Source: CALCNS01 sp937897315 (GTDB taxonomy: Bacteria > Bacillota > JAAYKD01). From it: DNA of 53,355 nt. The stretch lies in contig DAINOJ010000016.1 of assembly GCA_036744005.1 (NCBI GenBank), forward strand, positions 1-53,355. The letters are read 5' to 3'. Of the stretch, positions 32,464 through 40,629 are shown in pieces; position 1 is the first letter of the stretch; each line of letters opens with the position of its first letter. A program made the translations under genes and the position numbers. A model generated the notes under the pieces. It did no database searches and was not told where the DNA came from. It saw only the letters and a program-made list of their open reading frames with translations.

Positions 32464-33783
32464 ATGGCACCCGTTCTGCCTGCACAATGTCAGGTCAATG
32501 AAAAAGGTCAGTTGGAGATTCGTGGTATTCCTTTAGCCGATTTGGCACTCCGGTTTGGTACCCCGCTGTATGTCATGGATGAGGAACTCATCAGACAACA
32601 TTGTCGGGAATACAAAGCAGGATTTGGTGACTACGCTTCTGCCAGAGTGGTATATGCCGGGAAAGCGTTGCTCAATATGGGATTATGTCGCATCATGGAG
32701 CAGGAAGGTTGTTATTTGGATGTGGTAAGCGGAGGAGAACTCTTTACTGCTTTACGAGCAGACTTCCCTGCAGAAAAAATCCTATTTCATGGGAACAATA
32801 AATCCCAAGATGAACTTCGATATGCGCTTCAGGCAGGTGTGGGCAGAATTGTCATCGATAATGCATACGAAGTGACGATGCTGGAGAACTTAGCTCAGGA
32901 AATGCAGACAAAAGTTCAGGTGATGATACGCGTGACCCCTGGGGTAGAGGCTCACACGCATGAGTATATTCGCACAGCCCAAACCGATTCCAAATTTGGT
33001 ATCGGTATTTCAGATCCCCTTCTTCTGGAAGTTGTTGCTCAATTGCGTAACAGCACGGTGCTATGCTTAACCGGTTTTCATTGCCATATTGGTTCGCAGA
33101 TTTTGGAAGAAGAACCTTTTGGTTTGGCCGTAGAACGCATGATGGGTTTGATGAGCAAAGTAGGTAAGGAGCTTGGGGTTTGTGTTACAGAGCTCAATAT
33201 GGGAGGGGGCATTGGCATACGCTATACTTCAGCCGATACACCTTTAACACCCCAACAGGTCGTACGTCATATCACGGACCAAGTCACTGCAGTAGCACAG
33301 CGTGAAGGTCTGCCATTGCCAGCCTTGTACGTAGAACCGGGTCGAGCCATTGTGGGAGAAGCCGGATTGACACTATATCGTATCGGTTCATTAAAAGAAG
33401 TGCCCGGTATTCGTCACTACCTTAGTATCGATGGTGGGATGTCCGATAACCCCAGACCCGCCCTGTATCAGGCCGTCTACGAAGCCATGTTGGTCGAGAA
33501 AGCAAACCAAGAGCCCACCATAAAAGTTCATTTAGCCGGCAAACACTGTGAAACCGGAGATATCTTAATCAAGGATTTGTTGCTACCGCCGGTGGAACCG
33601 GGAGATATCTTGGCCGTGTTTGCTACAGGAGCATATAATTACTCCATGGCCAGCCATTATAATCGCACTCCCAAACCCGCTATGGTGTTGGTAAGTCGAC
33701 AAGGCGTATTTATGCTTCAGGAGAGAGAAACGTATGAGGACTTGGTTCGACAAGACCGCATCCCCATGCATTTACGTTCGTAG
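32464..33783 (+). CDS. lysA: Diaminopimelate decarboxylase
   Basis: A 439-residue PLP enzyme making L-lysine from meso-diaminopimelate. The PLP lysine is Lys67 in VVYAGKALL. Other motifs are CHIGSQI (about 206-212), the glycine loop NMGGGIGI, EPGRAIVGEAG, and GKHCETGD, with the catalytic Cys-Glu donated across the dimer. Presence of lysA implies the DAP pathway and agrees with DAP-type peptidoglycan. GAAGAGGG precedes the ATG. It follows ftsY by 38 nt with no terminator seen. Confidence 0.96.
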   Translation: MAPVLPAQCQVNEKGQLEIRGIPLADLALRFGTPLYVMDEELIRQHCREYKAGFGDYASARVVYAGKALLNMGLCRIMEQEGCYLDVVSGGELFTALRADFPAEKILFHGNNKSQDELRYALQAGVGRIVIDNAYEVTMLENLAQEMQTKVQVMIRVTPGVEAHTHEYIRTAQTDSKFGIGISDPLLLEVVAQLRNSTVLCLTGFHCHIGSQILEEEPFGLAVERMMGLMSKVGKELGVCVTELNMGGGIGIRYTSADTPLTPQQVVRHITDQVTAVAQREGLPLPALYVEPGRAIVGEAGLTLYRIGSLKEVPGIRHYLSIDGGMSDNPRPALYQAVYEAMLVEKANQEPTIKVHLAGKHCETGDILIKDLLLPPVEPGDILAVFATGAYNYSMASHYNRTPKPAMVLVSRQGVFMLQERETYEDLVRQDRIPMHLRS

Positions 33784-33807
33784 GACAAGTGAGAAAGTAG
33801 GTTATTC

Positions 33808-34443
33808 ATGTTAGGTTTATCTTCTGATTTTTTACTCTATTTACCGGGTTTGCTGTTGGCATTGACGGTGCATGAGTTTGCCCACGGGTATGTATCGTAT
33901 CGACTGGGTGACCCCACTCCTAAGATTCAAGGAAGGTTGTCCTTGAACCCGGTCCATCATATTGACCCCATTGGCTTTTTAATGATGGTCTTTTTTCGCT
34001 TTGGTTGGTGTAAACCGGTGCAATGTGATTCGAGGTATTTTAAAAACAGGCGTCAAGGAATGCTGTGGGTGGCATTAGCCGGTCCTCTCGCGAATTTTAC
34101 CATGGCGTTACTGACTTCGTTGATCTTTGGAGCTTTTGCCTTCTTTTTACCGGCTCAGATGTTTGGAAACGATATCGTCATGAAGCTCTTGTTTGGTGTT
34201 CTACTCTATAATATTAACTTGGGGCTGTTTAATTTAATCCCCATTGCTCCTTTGGATGGATCAAAAGTGTTGGAAGGATTGTTACCTCCGACATTGGCGT
34301 ATCAGTATTCTTGGTGGATGCAGCAGTATGGCGTTCTGCTCTTACTTGCCATGATGTTTACCGGCGCTTATCGATATATCATAGGACCTTTGGCGAATTT
34401 CATGCTGAATATACTCTTGCGTATCTTGCAAGTGTTTTTGTAA
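33808..34443 (+). CDS. Site-2 protease-family (M50) membrane metalloprotease
   Basis: A 211-residue polytopic membrane protein with HEFAH (His22, Glu23, His26) in the first membrane segment and the third zinc ligand in NLIPIAPLDGSK (Asp150). No PDZ domain is present. It belongs to the short M50B group often encoded beside scpA in Bacillota. It could cleave membrane-bound regulators, but no substrate is evident. Its 12-nt distance to scpA suggests co-transcription with lysA and scpAB. Confidence 0.92.
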   Translation: MLGLSSDFLLYLPGLLLALTVHEFAHGYVSYRLGDPTPKIQGRLSLNPVHHIDPIGFLMMVFFRFGWCKPVQCDSRYFKNRRQGMLWVALAGPLANFTMALLTSLIFGAFAFFLPAQMFGNDIVMKLLFGVLLYNINLGLFNLIPIAPLDGSKVLEGLLPPTLAYQYSWWMQQYGVLLLLAMMFTGAYRYIIGPLANFMLNILLRILQVFL

Positions 34444-34455
34444 GGAGTACCACCT

Positions 34456-35235
34456 ATGTCTTCTCACCATTTGGATTTGAATTTTCTTCAAGCGCCGGAA
34501 GATACGGTGGAAACCATTCGCAAAGACAAAGAAAAAGTACTACAGGTTAGGATTACCGATTGGCTGAACGAGATGATAGACCAATGGCAGCAAACCGGTT
34601 TCAACAGCGAAGAAGCGTCTTCCTGGATGGTTTTATTGGCGATTTTGCTGGAGTGGAAAATGCAACTTCTATTACCCAAACCCATAGTGGAAGTAGAAGA
34701 AGAACCGTATGACCGAGAAGCCCATTTGGAAGAATATCGCCTCATTCAACAAACCGCCAAGAAATTATCGGAACTGGCAGAGGAACGGGCTAACTGGTTA
34801 TCGAGAGAATCGGATGATCATATCTTAGGCATAGAACCCCAAGATCGATTGCGCCAAACCGGTCTCATGGATTTGTTGCAAGCGTTTCAAAAGGTCTTGG
34901 CAACGGAGTCCTTGAGTGAGGAACCCAATGAAGTGATTCCGGTAGATGAATACGACTTGGAAAATCAAATGGATTATTTGATGCAAAGAGTAGGGCAATT
35001 TCAAGGACGTATTCGCTTTCAGCAGTTATTCCGACCAGGAAGCAGCAGAAACTTATTGGTGGCTACTTTTTTAGCACTGCTCGAACTCGTGCGCTTGCAG
35101 CAATTACACATTGAACAAACAACTCCCTACGGAGAGTTATGGATAGGGGTGTTTTCAAATGGAAACGGACAGTCAACAGAATCAATCTCTGCCACTGAAT
35201 CGCATCGCGAAGGACATGGAAGAGGGGCTCATTGA
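34456..35235 (+). CDS. scpA: Segregation and condensation protein A (ScpA), divergent N-terminus
   Basis: A 259-residue kleisin that bridges the Smc heads. The C-terminal winged-helix pattern LVATFLALLELVRLQQLHIEQ (about 215-235) and position before scpB identify it. The N-terminal region, normally containing a GPLDLLLxLI motif that contacts the Smc neck, is here LDLNFLQAPEDTVETI, clearly degenerate. The last 25 residues lie in the 77-nt overlap with scpB and look unconserved. The family call is good, mainly from context and the C-terminus. Confidence 0.85.
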   Translation: MSSHHLDLNFLQAPEDTVETIRKDKEKVLQVRITDWLNEMIDQWQQTGFNSEEASSWMVLLAILLEWKMQLLLPKPIVEVEEEPYDREAHLEEYRLIQQTAKKLSELAEERANWLSRESDDHILGIEPQDRLRQTGLMDLLQAFQKVLATESLSEEPNEVIPVDEYDLENQMDYLMQRVGQFQGRIRFQQLFRPGSSRNLLVATFLALLELVRLQQLHIEQTTPYGELWIGVFSNGNGQSTESISATESHREGHGRGAH

Positions 35236-35737
35236 AGCGTTTTTGTTTATTAGTGGAGACCCGGTTCCTAGCGAACGCTTGGCAGAGTTATTGGGAAAGC
35301 CGTTAGAGGAAACCAATGCACAAATGCAAGCCATATCGGAGCAGTGGGAAGCCGATGAGACGCGCGGCTGTAGCTTGGTCGCGATTGCCGAGGGGTGGCA
35401 AATTGTCACCAAAAAAAAATTCGCCGGTTTACTCAAGGAATTTATGCAAACCTTAAACAAACCCCGCAAACTATCGGCAACGACGTTAGAAACGTTGGCG
35501 ATTATCGCCAGCAAGCAACCGGTGACCCGCCAGGACGTAGAGATGATTCGAGGAGTCGGGGCCGATTATGCGGTGAATCAGTTGTTGGCGTTAGGCCTGA
35601 TTGAAGAAGTAGGGAAAAACCCCGGGGCGGGTCGAGCCAGTCTCTATGGAACCACTCAGCAGTTTCTTTTGCACTTTGGTCTGCGCTCTATCAAGGACCT
35701 ACCTGAAAAACTACACATAAATGGGAAGGGTGAATGA
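35159..35737 (+). CDS. scpB: Segregation and condensation protein B (ScpB)
   Basis: A 192-residue ScpB with two winged-helix domains. Typical stretches are LIEAFLFISGDPVPSERLAE, SATTLETLAIIASKQPVTR and MIRGVGADYAVNQLLALGLI. The ATG at 35159, behind AGGGGTG at 7 nt, gives a 77-nt overlap with scpA. An internal ATG at 35216 would still overlap, but its ribosome site is too close. It completes the Smc-ScpA-ScpB condensin set within this window. Confidence 0.94.
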   Translation: METDSQQNQSLPLNRIAKDMEEGLIEAFLFISGDPVPSERLAELLGKPLEETNAQMQAISEQWEADETRGCSLVAIAEGWQIVTKKKFAGLLKEFMQTLNKPRKLSATTLETLAIIASKQPVTRQDVEMIRGVGADYAVNQLLALGLIEEVGKNPGAGRASLYGTTQQFLLHFGLRSIKDLPEKLHINGKGE

Positions 35738-35738
35738 A

Positions 35739-36359
35739 ATGCCGTTTATTACACTAGAAGGAATCGATGCCAGTGGTAAGACCACACAGATTAAATTTCT
35801 AGAACGAAATTTAAGCCAATTAGGAGCCAACCAAATTGTTGTGACACGTGAACCCGGAGGTACCATTGTAGGCAAAGAGATTAGTCACCTCGTCTTAAAA
35901 CGAAAAGAGCTCGATATCTTCCCTTCGACAGAGGTTTTTCTGTTTGCGGCTGATCGAAGTCAGCATGTGATGCAAGTCATTAAACCGGCGCTGGCCGAAG
36001 GAAAATTCGTGATCTCGGACCGATTTGTTGATTCGAGTTTGGCCTTTCAGGGAGCTGCCGGTATGCAGACGGAGTTCATTCAAGCCGTGAACCAATTTGC
36101 CATTGCAGGAGTAAAACCCGACTTGACTATATGGCTGGATATCCCAGTGGAAGTCACCATAGAACGACTCGACCTACGGGGTGAAAGTGATCGTTTAGAG
36201 AGTAAAGGTATAGGGTATTTAACGCGTGTGAGAGAGTTTTACCAAAAAATGGCCGATAACGAACCGTATCGATTTGTTCGCTTCGATGGCACGCAGGCCC
36301 CAGATGTGATTGCCAAGCAAATCAGAGCCTTGTGTAAAGAACGATTTTTCCGCCAATAG
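35739..36359 (+). CDS. tmk: Thymidylate kinase
   Basis: A 206-residue dTMP kinase for dTTP synthesis. P-loop GIDASGKTTQ, DRF motif SDRFVDSSLAFQG, and lid region RLDLRGESDRLESKG are intact. The ATG at 35739 was chosen because AAGGGTGA lies before it; the ATG at 35721 lies inside scpB. It begins 1 nt after the scpB stop. Confidence 0.96.
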   Translation: MPFITLEGIDASGKTTQIKFLERNLSQLGANQIVVTREPGGTIVGKEISHLVLKRKELDIFPSTEVFLFAADRSQHVMQVIKPALAEGKFVISDRFVDSSLAFQGAAGMQTEFIQAVNQFAIAGVKPDLTIWLDIPVEVTIERLDLRGESDRLESKGIGYLTRVREFYQKMADNEPYRFVRFDGTQAPDVIAKQIRALCKERFFRQ

Positions 36360-36401
36360 ATTGTCGGAAATTTGTCAAAAAAAGGGACTTCGGGCAAGCA
36401 G

Positions 36402-36430
36402 TTGACTCATCTGAATTAAAAAGATATAAT
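36402..36430 (+). promoter_or_regulatory. Promoter of typA
   Basis: TTGACT (36402-36407), 17-nt spacer, TATAAT (36425-36430), 44 nt before the TTG start. Confidence 0.88.
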
Positions 36431-36474
36431 ATATATTTGTAGTAGCACAACAGGTGCTCAAGAGGAGTGAGAGC

Positions 36475-38310
36475 TTGCAAAGAGAAGATATTCGCAATGT
36501 AGCCATTATTGCCCACGTTGACCATGGTAAAACCACCCTGGTCGATGCTTTGTTGCGTCAAAGCGGCACTTTCCGTGCTAATGAACAAGTTCAGGAAAGA
36601 GTCATGGACTCCAACGATTTAGAGCGAGAACGTGGCATTACTATATTATCAAAAAACACAGCCGTTCAATATAAAGGGGTAAAAATCAATATTGTGGACA
36701 CCCCGGGACATGCCGACTTCGGTGGAGAAGTAGAGCGTATACTAGGTATGGTCGATGGCGTGATCCTCGTGGTGGACGCATTCGAAGGTGCGATGCCTCA
36801 AACCCGTTATGTACTGAAGAAAGCGTTAGCCCGTGGTTTAAAAGCCGTGGTCGTCGTCAACAAAATCGATCGTTCCGATGCCAGAATCGAAGAAGTGGTT
36901 GATGAAGTCATCGACTTGTTTTTATCCTTGAGTGCCGATGACGATCAATTAGACTTCCCGGTGGTCTATGCTTCGGCACGTCAAGGAATAGCTGGGTTAG
37001 ACCCTGCTAAAATGGCCGATAACATCTCTCCGATCTTCGATGTGATATTAAAAACCATACCAGCTCCCAAAGGGGATGCTACAGGGCCGCTGCAAATGGG
37101 AATTAGCACCTTAGATTATGACGAGTATGTGGGGCGCATGGCGGTTGGCAAAATCATGCGTGGCACGGCTCGTGTGAACCAACAAGTGGTGGTTTGTAAA
37201 ACCGATGGCAGTATTGCCAAGGGGAAAATCGCCCGCCTGTATACCTTTTCCGGCTTAAAACGCAAAGATGAAACAGAAGTCATGGCGGGAGAACTGGTTT
37301 CCATTGTGGGACTTGAAGACATCAACATTGGGGAAACGATTTGTGATCCAGAGTTTCCCGATGCCCTCCCCATGATCAAGGTAGACGAACCAACCTTATC
37401 GATGAACTTTATGGTCAATAACAGTCCATTCGCCGGACGTGAAGGCACCTATGTGACCTCTCGTCACTTGCGCGACCGTCTGATGCGTGAATTAGAGAAA
37501 AACGTTTCCTTGCGGGTCATCGAAACCGACTCTCCCGACTCCTTTGAAGTGGCCGGTCGTGGGGAGCTGCATTTGTCCATTCTCATTGAAACCATGCGAC
37601 GCGAAGGCTATGAAATGCAAATTTCGAAACCCAAAGTCATCACAAAAGTGGTGGATGGTATTTTGGTAGAACCTATTGAGTACCTCATGCTGGACTTGCC
37701 CGAGGATTCCATGGGACCTGTTATGGAGCTTCTTGGTCCCAGAAAGGCCGAAATGAAGAACATGCACCACATGTCTGACGGTCAATTGCGACTGGAGTTT
37801 ACGATTCCAGCTCGTGGCTTAATCGGGTTTCGCTCGGATTATCTCACTTTGACCAAAGGTTATGGGATTATGAATCATGTTTTCCATAACTTTGAAGAGT
37901 ATAAAGGAGATATTGGTGGCAGAAATCGTGGCGTTTTGGTAGCATGGGAAGACGGAGTGACGACTTCGTATGCGTTATATGCTTTACAGGACCGTGGAAT
38001 CATGTTTGTTGACCCGGCTTTGGATGTGTACAGAGGCATGATTGTTGGTGAAAATACTCGCGAAGAAGATATTGACGTCAACGTCTGCAAAAAGAAACAC
38101 ATCACCAATATGCGTTCCTCATCGGCTGACGAAGCATTACGTTTGGAACCTCCTCGTAAAATGACCTTGGAACAAGCCATGGAGTATATTGAAGAAGATG
38201 AGTTGGTGGAAGTCACTCCCCATAGCATACGTCTTCGCAAAAAAATCTTGGATGCGACTGCTCGGTATCGAGTGGCTCAAGGGAAGAATGCTTCAAGAAT
38301 CAAAAGTTAA
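36475..38310 (+). CDS. typA: Ribosome-associated GTPase TypA/BipA
   Basis: A 611-residue translational GTPase of the EF-G fold that acts in ribosome assembly under stress. G1 IIAHVDHGKTTL, G2 region RERGITI, G3 DTPGHADFG, and G4 NKIDR are near the N-terminus. The BipA-specific C-terminal domain (about 390-600) follows. I chose the TTG at 36475, behind GAGGAG at 7 nt; the frame also opens at a GTG 21 nt upstream that overlaps this site. It has its own promoter and terminator. Confidence 0.97.
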   Translation: MQREDIRNVAIIAHVDHGKTTLVDALLRQSGTFRANEQVQERVMDSNDLERERGITILSKNTAVQYKGVKINIVDTPGHADFGGEVERILGMVDGVILVVDAFEGAMPQTRYVLKKALARGLKAVVVVNKIDRSDARIEEVVDEVIDLFLSLSADDDQLDFPVVYASARQGIAGLDPAKMADNISPIFDVILKTIPAPKGDATGPLQMGISTLDYDEYVGRMAVGKIMRGTARVNQQVVVCKTDGSIAKGKIARLYTFSGLKRKDETEVMAGELVSIVGLEDINIGETICDPEFPDALPMIKVDEPTLSMNFMVNNSPFAGREGTYVTSRHLRDRLMRELEKNVSLRVIETDSPDSFEVAGRGELHLSILIETMRREGYEMQISKPKVITKVVDGILVEPIEYLMLDLPEDSMGPVMELLGPRKAEMKNMHHMSDGQLRLEFTIPARGLIGFRSDYLTLTKGYGIMNHVFHNFEEYKGDIGGRNRGVLVAWEDGVTTSYALYALQDRGIMFVDPALDVYRGMIVGENTREEDIDVNVCKKKHITNMRSSSADEALRLEPPRKMTLEQAMEYIEEDELVEVTPHSIRLRKKILDATARYRVAQGKNASRIKS

Positions 38311-38317
38311 ACTCTCT

Positions 38318-38351
38318 GCACGATTGCTTAGGAGCAGTCGTGCTTTTTTTT
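38318..38351 (+). terminator. Intrinsic terminator after typA
   Basis: An 11-bp stem GCACGATTGCT/AGCAGTCGTGC (one G-U) with loop TAGG and eight T residues. Confidence 0.93.
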
Positions 38352-38420
38352 ACCCATACAGGAATCGAGAGCAGCCGAATCGAATTAAAATAAGAGTACA
38401 ATTAGGAAGGGGGAAAACCC

Positions 38421-40628
38421 TTGGAACTGTATGGGGACTTAAACCCGGAACAGCTGGCAGCGGTTCGTCAGACCGAAGGAGCCATACTCATCATTGCCGG
38501 GGCAGGCAGCGGAAAAACCCGGGTCTTAACCTACCGCGTTGCACATTTGCTGCAGACCGGGGTCTATCCGGAACGAATTTTGGCGATTACCTTTACCAAT
38601 AAAGCAGCCTCAGAAATGCGCCACCGAATTTTAGACATGGTTGGCGAACAGGGTCAAAGTATATGGATTAGCACCTTTCACTCCATGTGTGTGAAGATTT
38701 TGCGCAATGACATAGAAGCTCTTGGAATTAAAAAGAGCTTTACAATTTTAGATCAGGAAGATAGTCACAAAATTCTGAAACGCCTGATCAAAGAGCGAGA
38801 TTTGGACGATAAAAAGTACCCGGTAGGGGCGGTTGCGGAACGAATTGATCGAGCCAAAAACCAAATGCAAAATGCCAAAGATTTGCTGCAAATCGCGCGC
38901 GATCCCTTTGACAAGAATGTAGCCCAAATTATGGCAGCCTATGAACGATACACCATGGAGCATCACTCGCTGGACTTTAACGACTTGTTGAATATGACAA
39001 TCCGTTTATTCCAGGAGCACCCGGAAATACTGGCTTATTACAGCGAACGTTTTCAGTACATTATGGTGGACGAATATCAAGATACCAACTACAGTCAATA
39101 TTTGCTGATTAAAATGCTGAGTTCCACTCACGGCAACCTTTGCGTGGTGGGAGATGAAGATCAGGGCATTTATTCATGGCGGGGAGCTGATATTACCAAC
39201 ATCCTCAATTTTGAGAAAGACTATCCACAGGTCACTGTCATCAAACTGGAGCAGAACTATCGTTCCACCCAAGAAATCCTAGATGCGGCACACTGTGTGA
39301 TTGAGAATAACAAACAAAGAAAAGGCAAGCAATTATGGACCAAGCGCAATACCGGGCAAAAGGTGATTGTGCTGGAAGCCGAAAATGGAAGAGACGAGGC
39401 CCTATCGGTGGTTTCTACCATAGAAGAGTTGAAGAAAGAAAAGAAACTTGCGTTTGACCAGTTTGCCATTTTATATCGAACCCATGCTCAGTCCAGGAAT
39501 TTTGAAGACATTTGCAACGAACGGGGAATTCCTTACCTGCTGGTGGGGGGTATAAAATTCTGGAATCGTAAAGAGATTAAAGACATATTAGCGTATTGCA
39601 GAGTTATGGTAAATCCTTATGACGATGTTTCCTTGGCACGAATTATCAACGTACCCAAGCGTGGTGTAGGGGCAACGAGCTTTGAGCACATTCAGCAATT
39701 TGCCAAAGACATGGGTATTCCTTATTATGCTGCTCTGGAAGAAGTAGAGTCGGTCCCCAATCTGCAGGGTAGAGTGGTCAAGATTGTTCAAGACTTTGTG
39801 ACCTTATTGGACAACTACAGAAAGCAAGCCCAGTATTTTTCGGTCAGTGAAATCATTAAAGTGGTGGCAGAAACCAGCGGATATTTGACAGAACTGCAAT
39901 ACAGCAATCCTCAGGACCAAGATGAACGTCGCGAGAACATTGGTGAGTTAATCAACGTAGCTGCGGAATACGAAAAGAAAGAAGACATTGATAACACATT
40001 AGAAGGCTTTCTAACCAATGCGGCCTTGTATGATCAGGATGAAGAAGAGAAGAACGAAGATCGAGGTCCACGAGTTCGCTTAATGTCCCTGCATGCAGCC
40101 AAGGGCTTAGAATTCCCTGTGGTTTTCTTGACCGGGTTAGAAGAAAACGTCTTCCCCATGGCAAGAGCCATCTTTCAGGAGGGAGATTTGGAAGAAGAGA
40201 GACGCTTGTGTTATGTGGGTATGACTCGAGCAAAGGATATACTCTTTTTGTCGTATGCTCAAACCCGAACCACCTATGGCTTTACCAATTACAATCCCCG
40301 TTCTCGATTCATTAACGAAATAGATGACTCTTTATTACAAAGAGGATGGAAGAAAAAAGAAGCACCCAAGCGCCAAGAACCCATCATTCGCCCCGCCGCC
40401 AACCCCTTTCAGTGGGAAATCGCTCCCAAAAGCAAACCGGTGAAAACAGAAGAAAAGAAAAAAGTCGATGTTTTTGTTACCGGAGATCAAGTGAAACATA
40501 AAGTGTGGGGAATCGGTTTAGTGACCGAAGTAGCGGGACCGGCAGATCATCAGGAAGTGGTCGTGAGTTTCCCCGATGTGGGGAGCAAACGATTGATTGT
40601 AAAATATGCTGCATTGGAGAAGGTGTAA
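38421..40628 (+). CDS. pcrA: ATP-dependent DNA helicase PcrA (UvrD family)
   Basis: A 735-residue SF1 helicase for repair and rolling-circle replication. Motif I AGAGSGKT (26-33), Ia TFTNKAA, II VDEYQDTN, III GDEDQGIYSWRGA, IV QNYRS, V LMSLHAAKGLEF, and VI VGMTRAKD are all present. A C-terminal Tudor-like end (GDQVKHKVWGIG) matches PcrA and contacts RNA polymerase. The start is TTG behind GGAAGGGGG. ligA begins 1 nt after the stop, the usual pcrA-ligA arrangement. Confidence 0.97.
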   Translation: MELYGDLNPEQLAAVRQTEGAILIIAGAGSGKTRVLTYRVAHLLQTGVYPERILAITFTNKAASEMRHRILDMVGEQGQSIWISTFHSMCVKILRNDIEALGIKKSFTILDQEDSHKILKRLIKERDLDDKKYPVGAVAERIDRAKNQMQNAKDLLQIARDPFDKNVAQIMAAYERYTMEHHSLDFNDLLNMTIRLFQEHPEILAYYSERFQYIMVDEYQDTNYSQYLLIKMLSSTHGNLCVVGDEDQGIYSWRGADITNILNFEKDYPQVTVIKLEQNYRSTQEILDAAHCVIENNKQRKGKQLWTKRNTGQKVIVLEAENGRDEALSVVSTIEELKKEKKLAFDQFAILYRTHAQSRNFEDICNERGIPYLLVGGIKFWNRKEIKDILAYCRVMVNPYDDVSLARIINVPKRGVGATSFEHIQQFAKDMGIPYYAALEEVESVPNLQGRVVKIVQDFVTLLDNYRKQAQYFSVSEIIKVVAETSGYLTELQYSNPQDQDERRENIGELINVAAEYEKKEDIDNTLEGFLTNAALYDQDEEEKNEDRGPRVRLMSLHAAKGLEFPVVFLTGLEENVFPMARAIFQEGDLEEERRLCYVGMTRAKDILFLSYAQTRTTYGFTNYNPRSRFINEIDDSLLQRGWKKKEAPKRQEPIIRPAANPFQWEIAPKSKPVKTEEKKKVDVFVTGDQVKHKVWGIGLVTEVAGPADHQEVVVSFPDVGSKRLIVKYAALEKV

Positions 40629-40629
40629 T

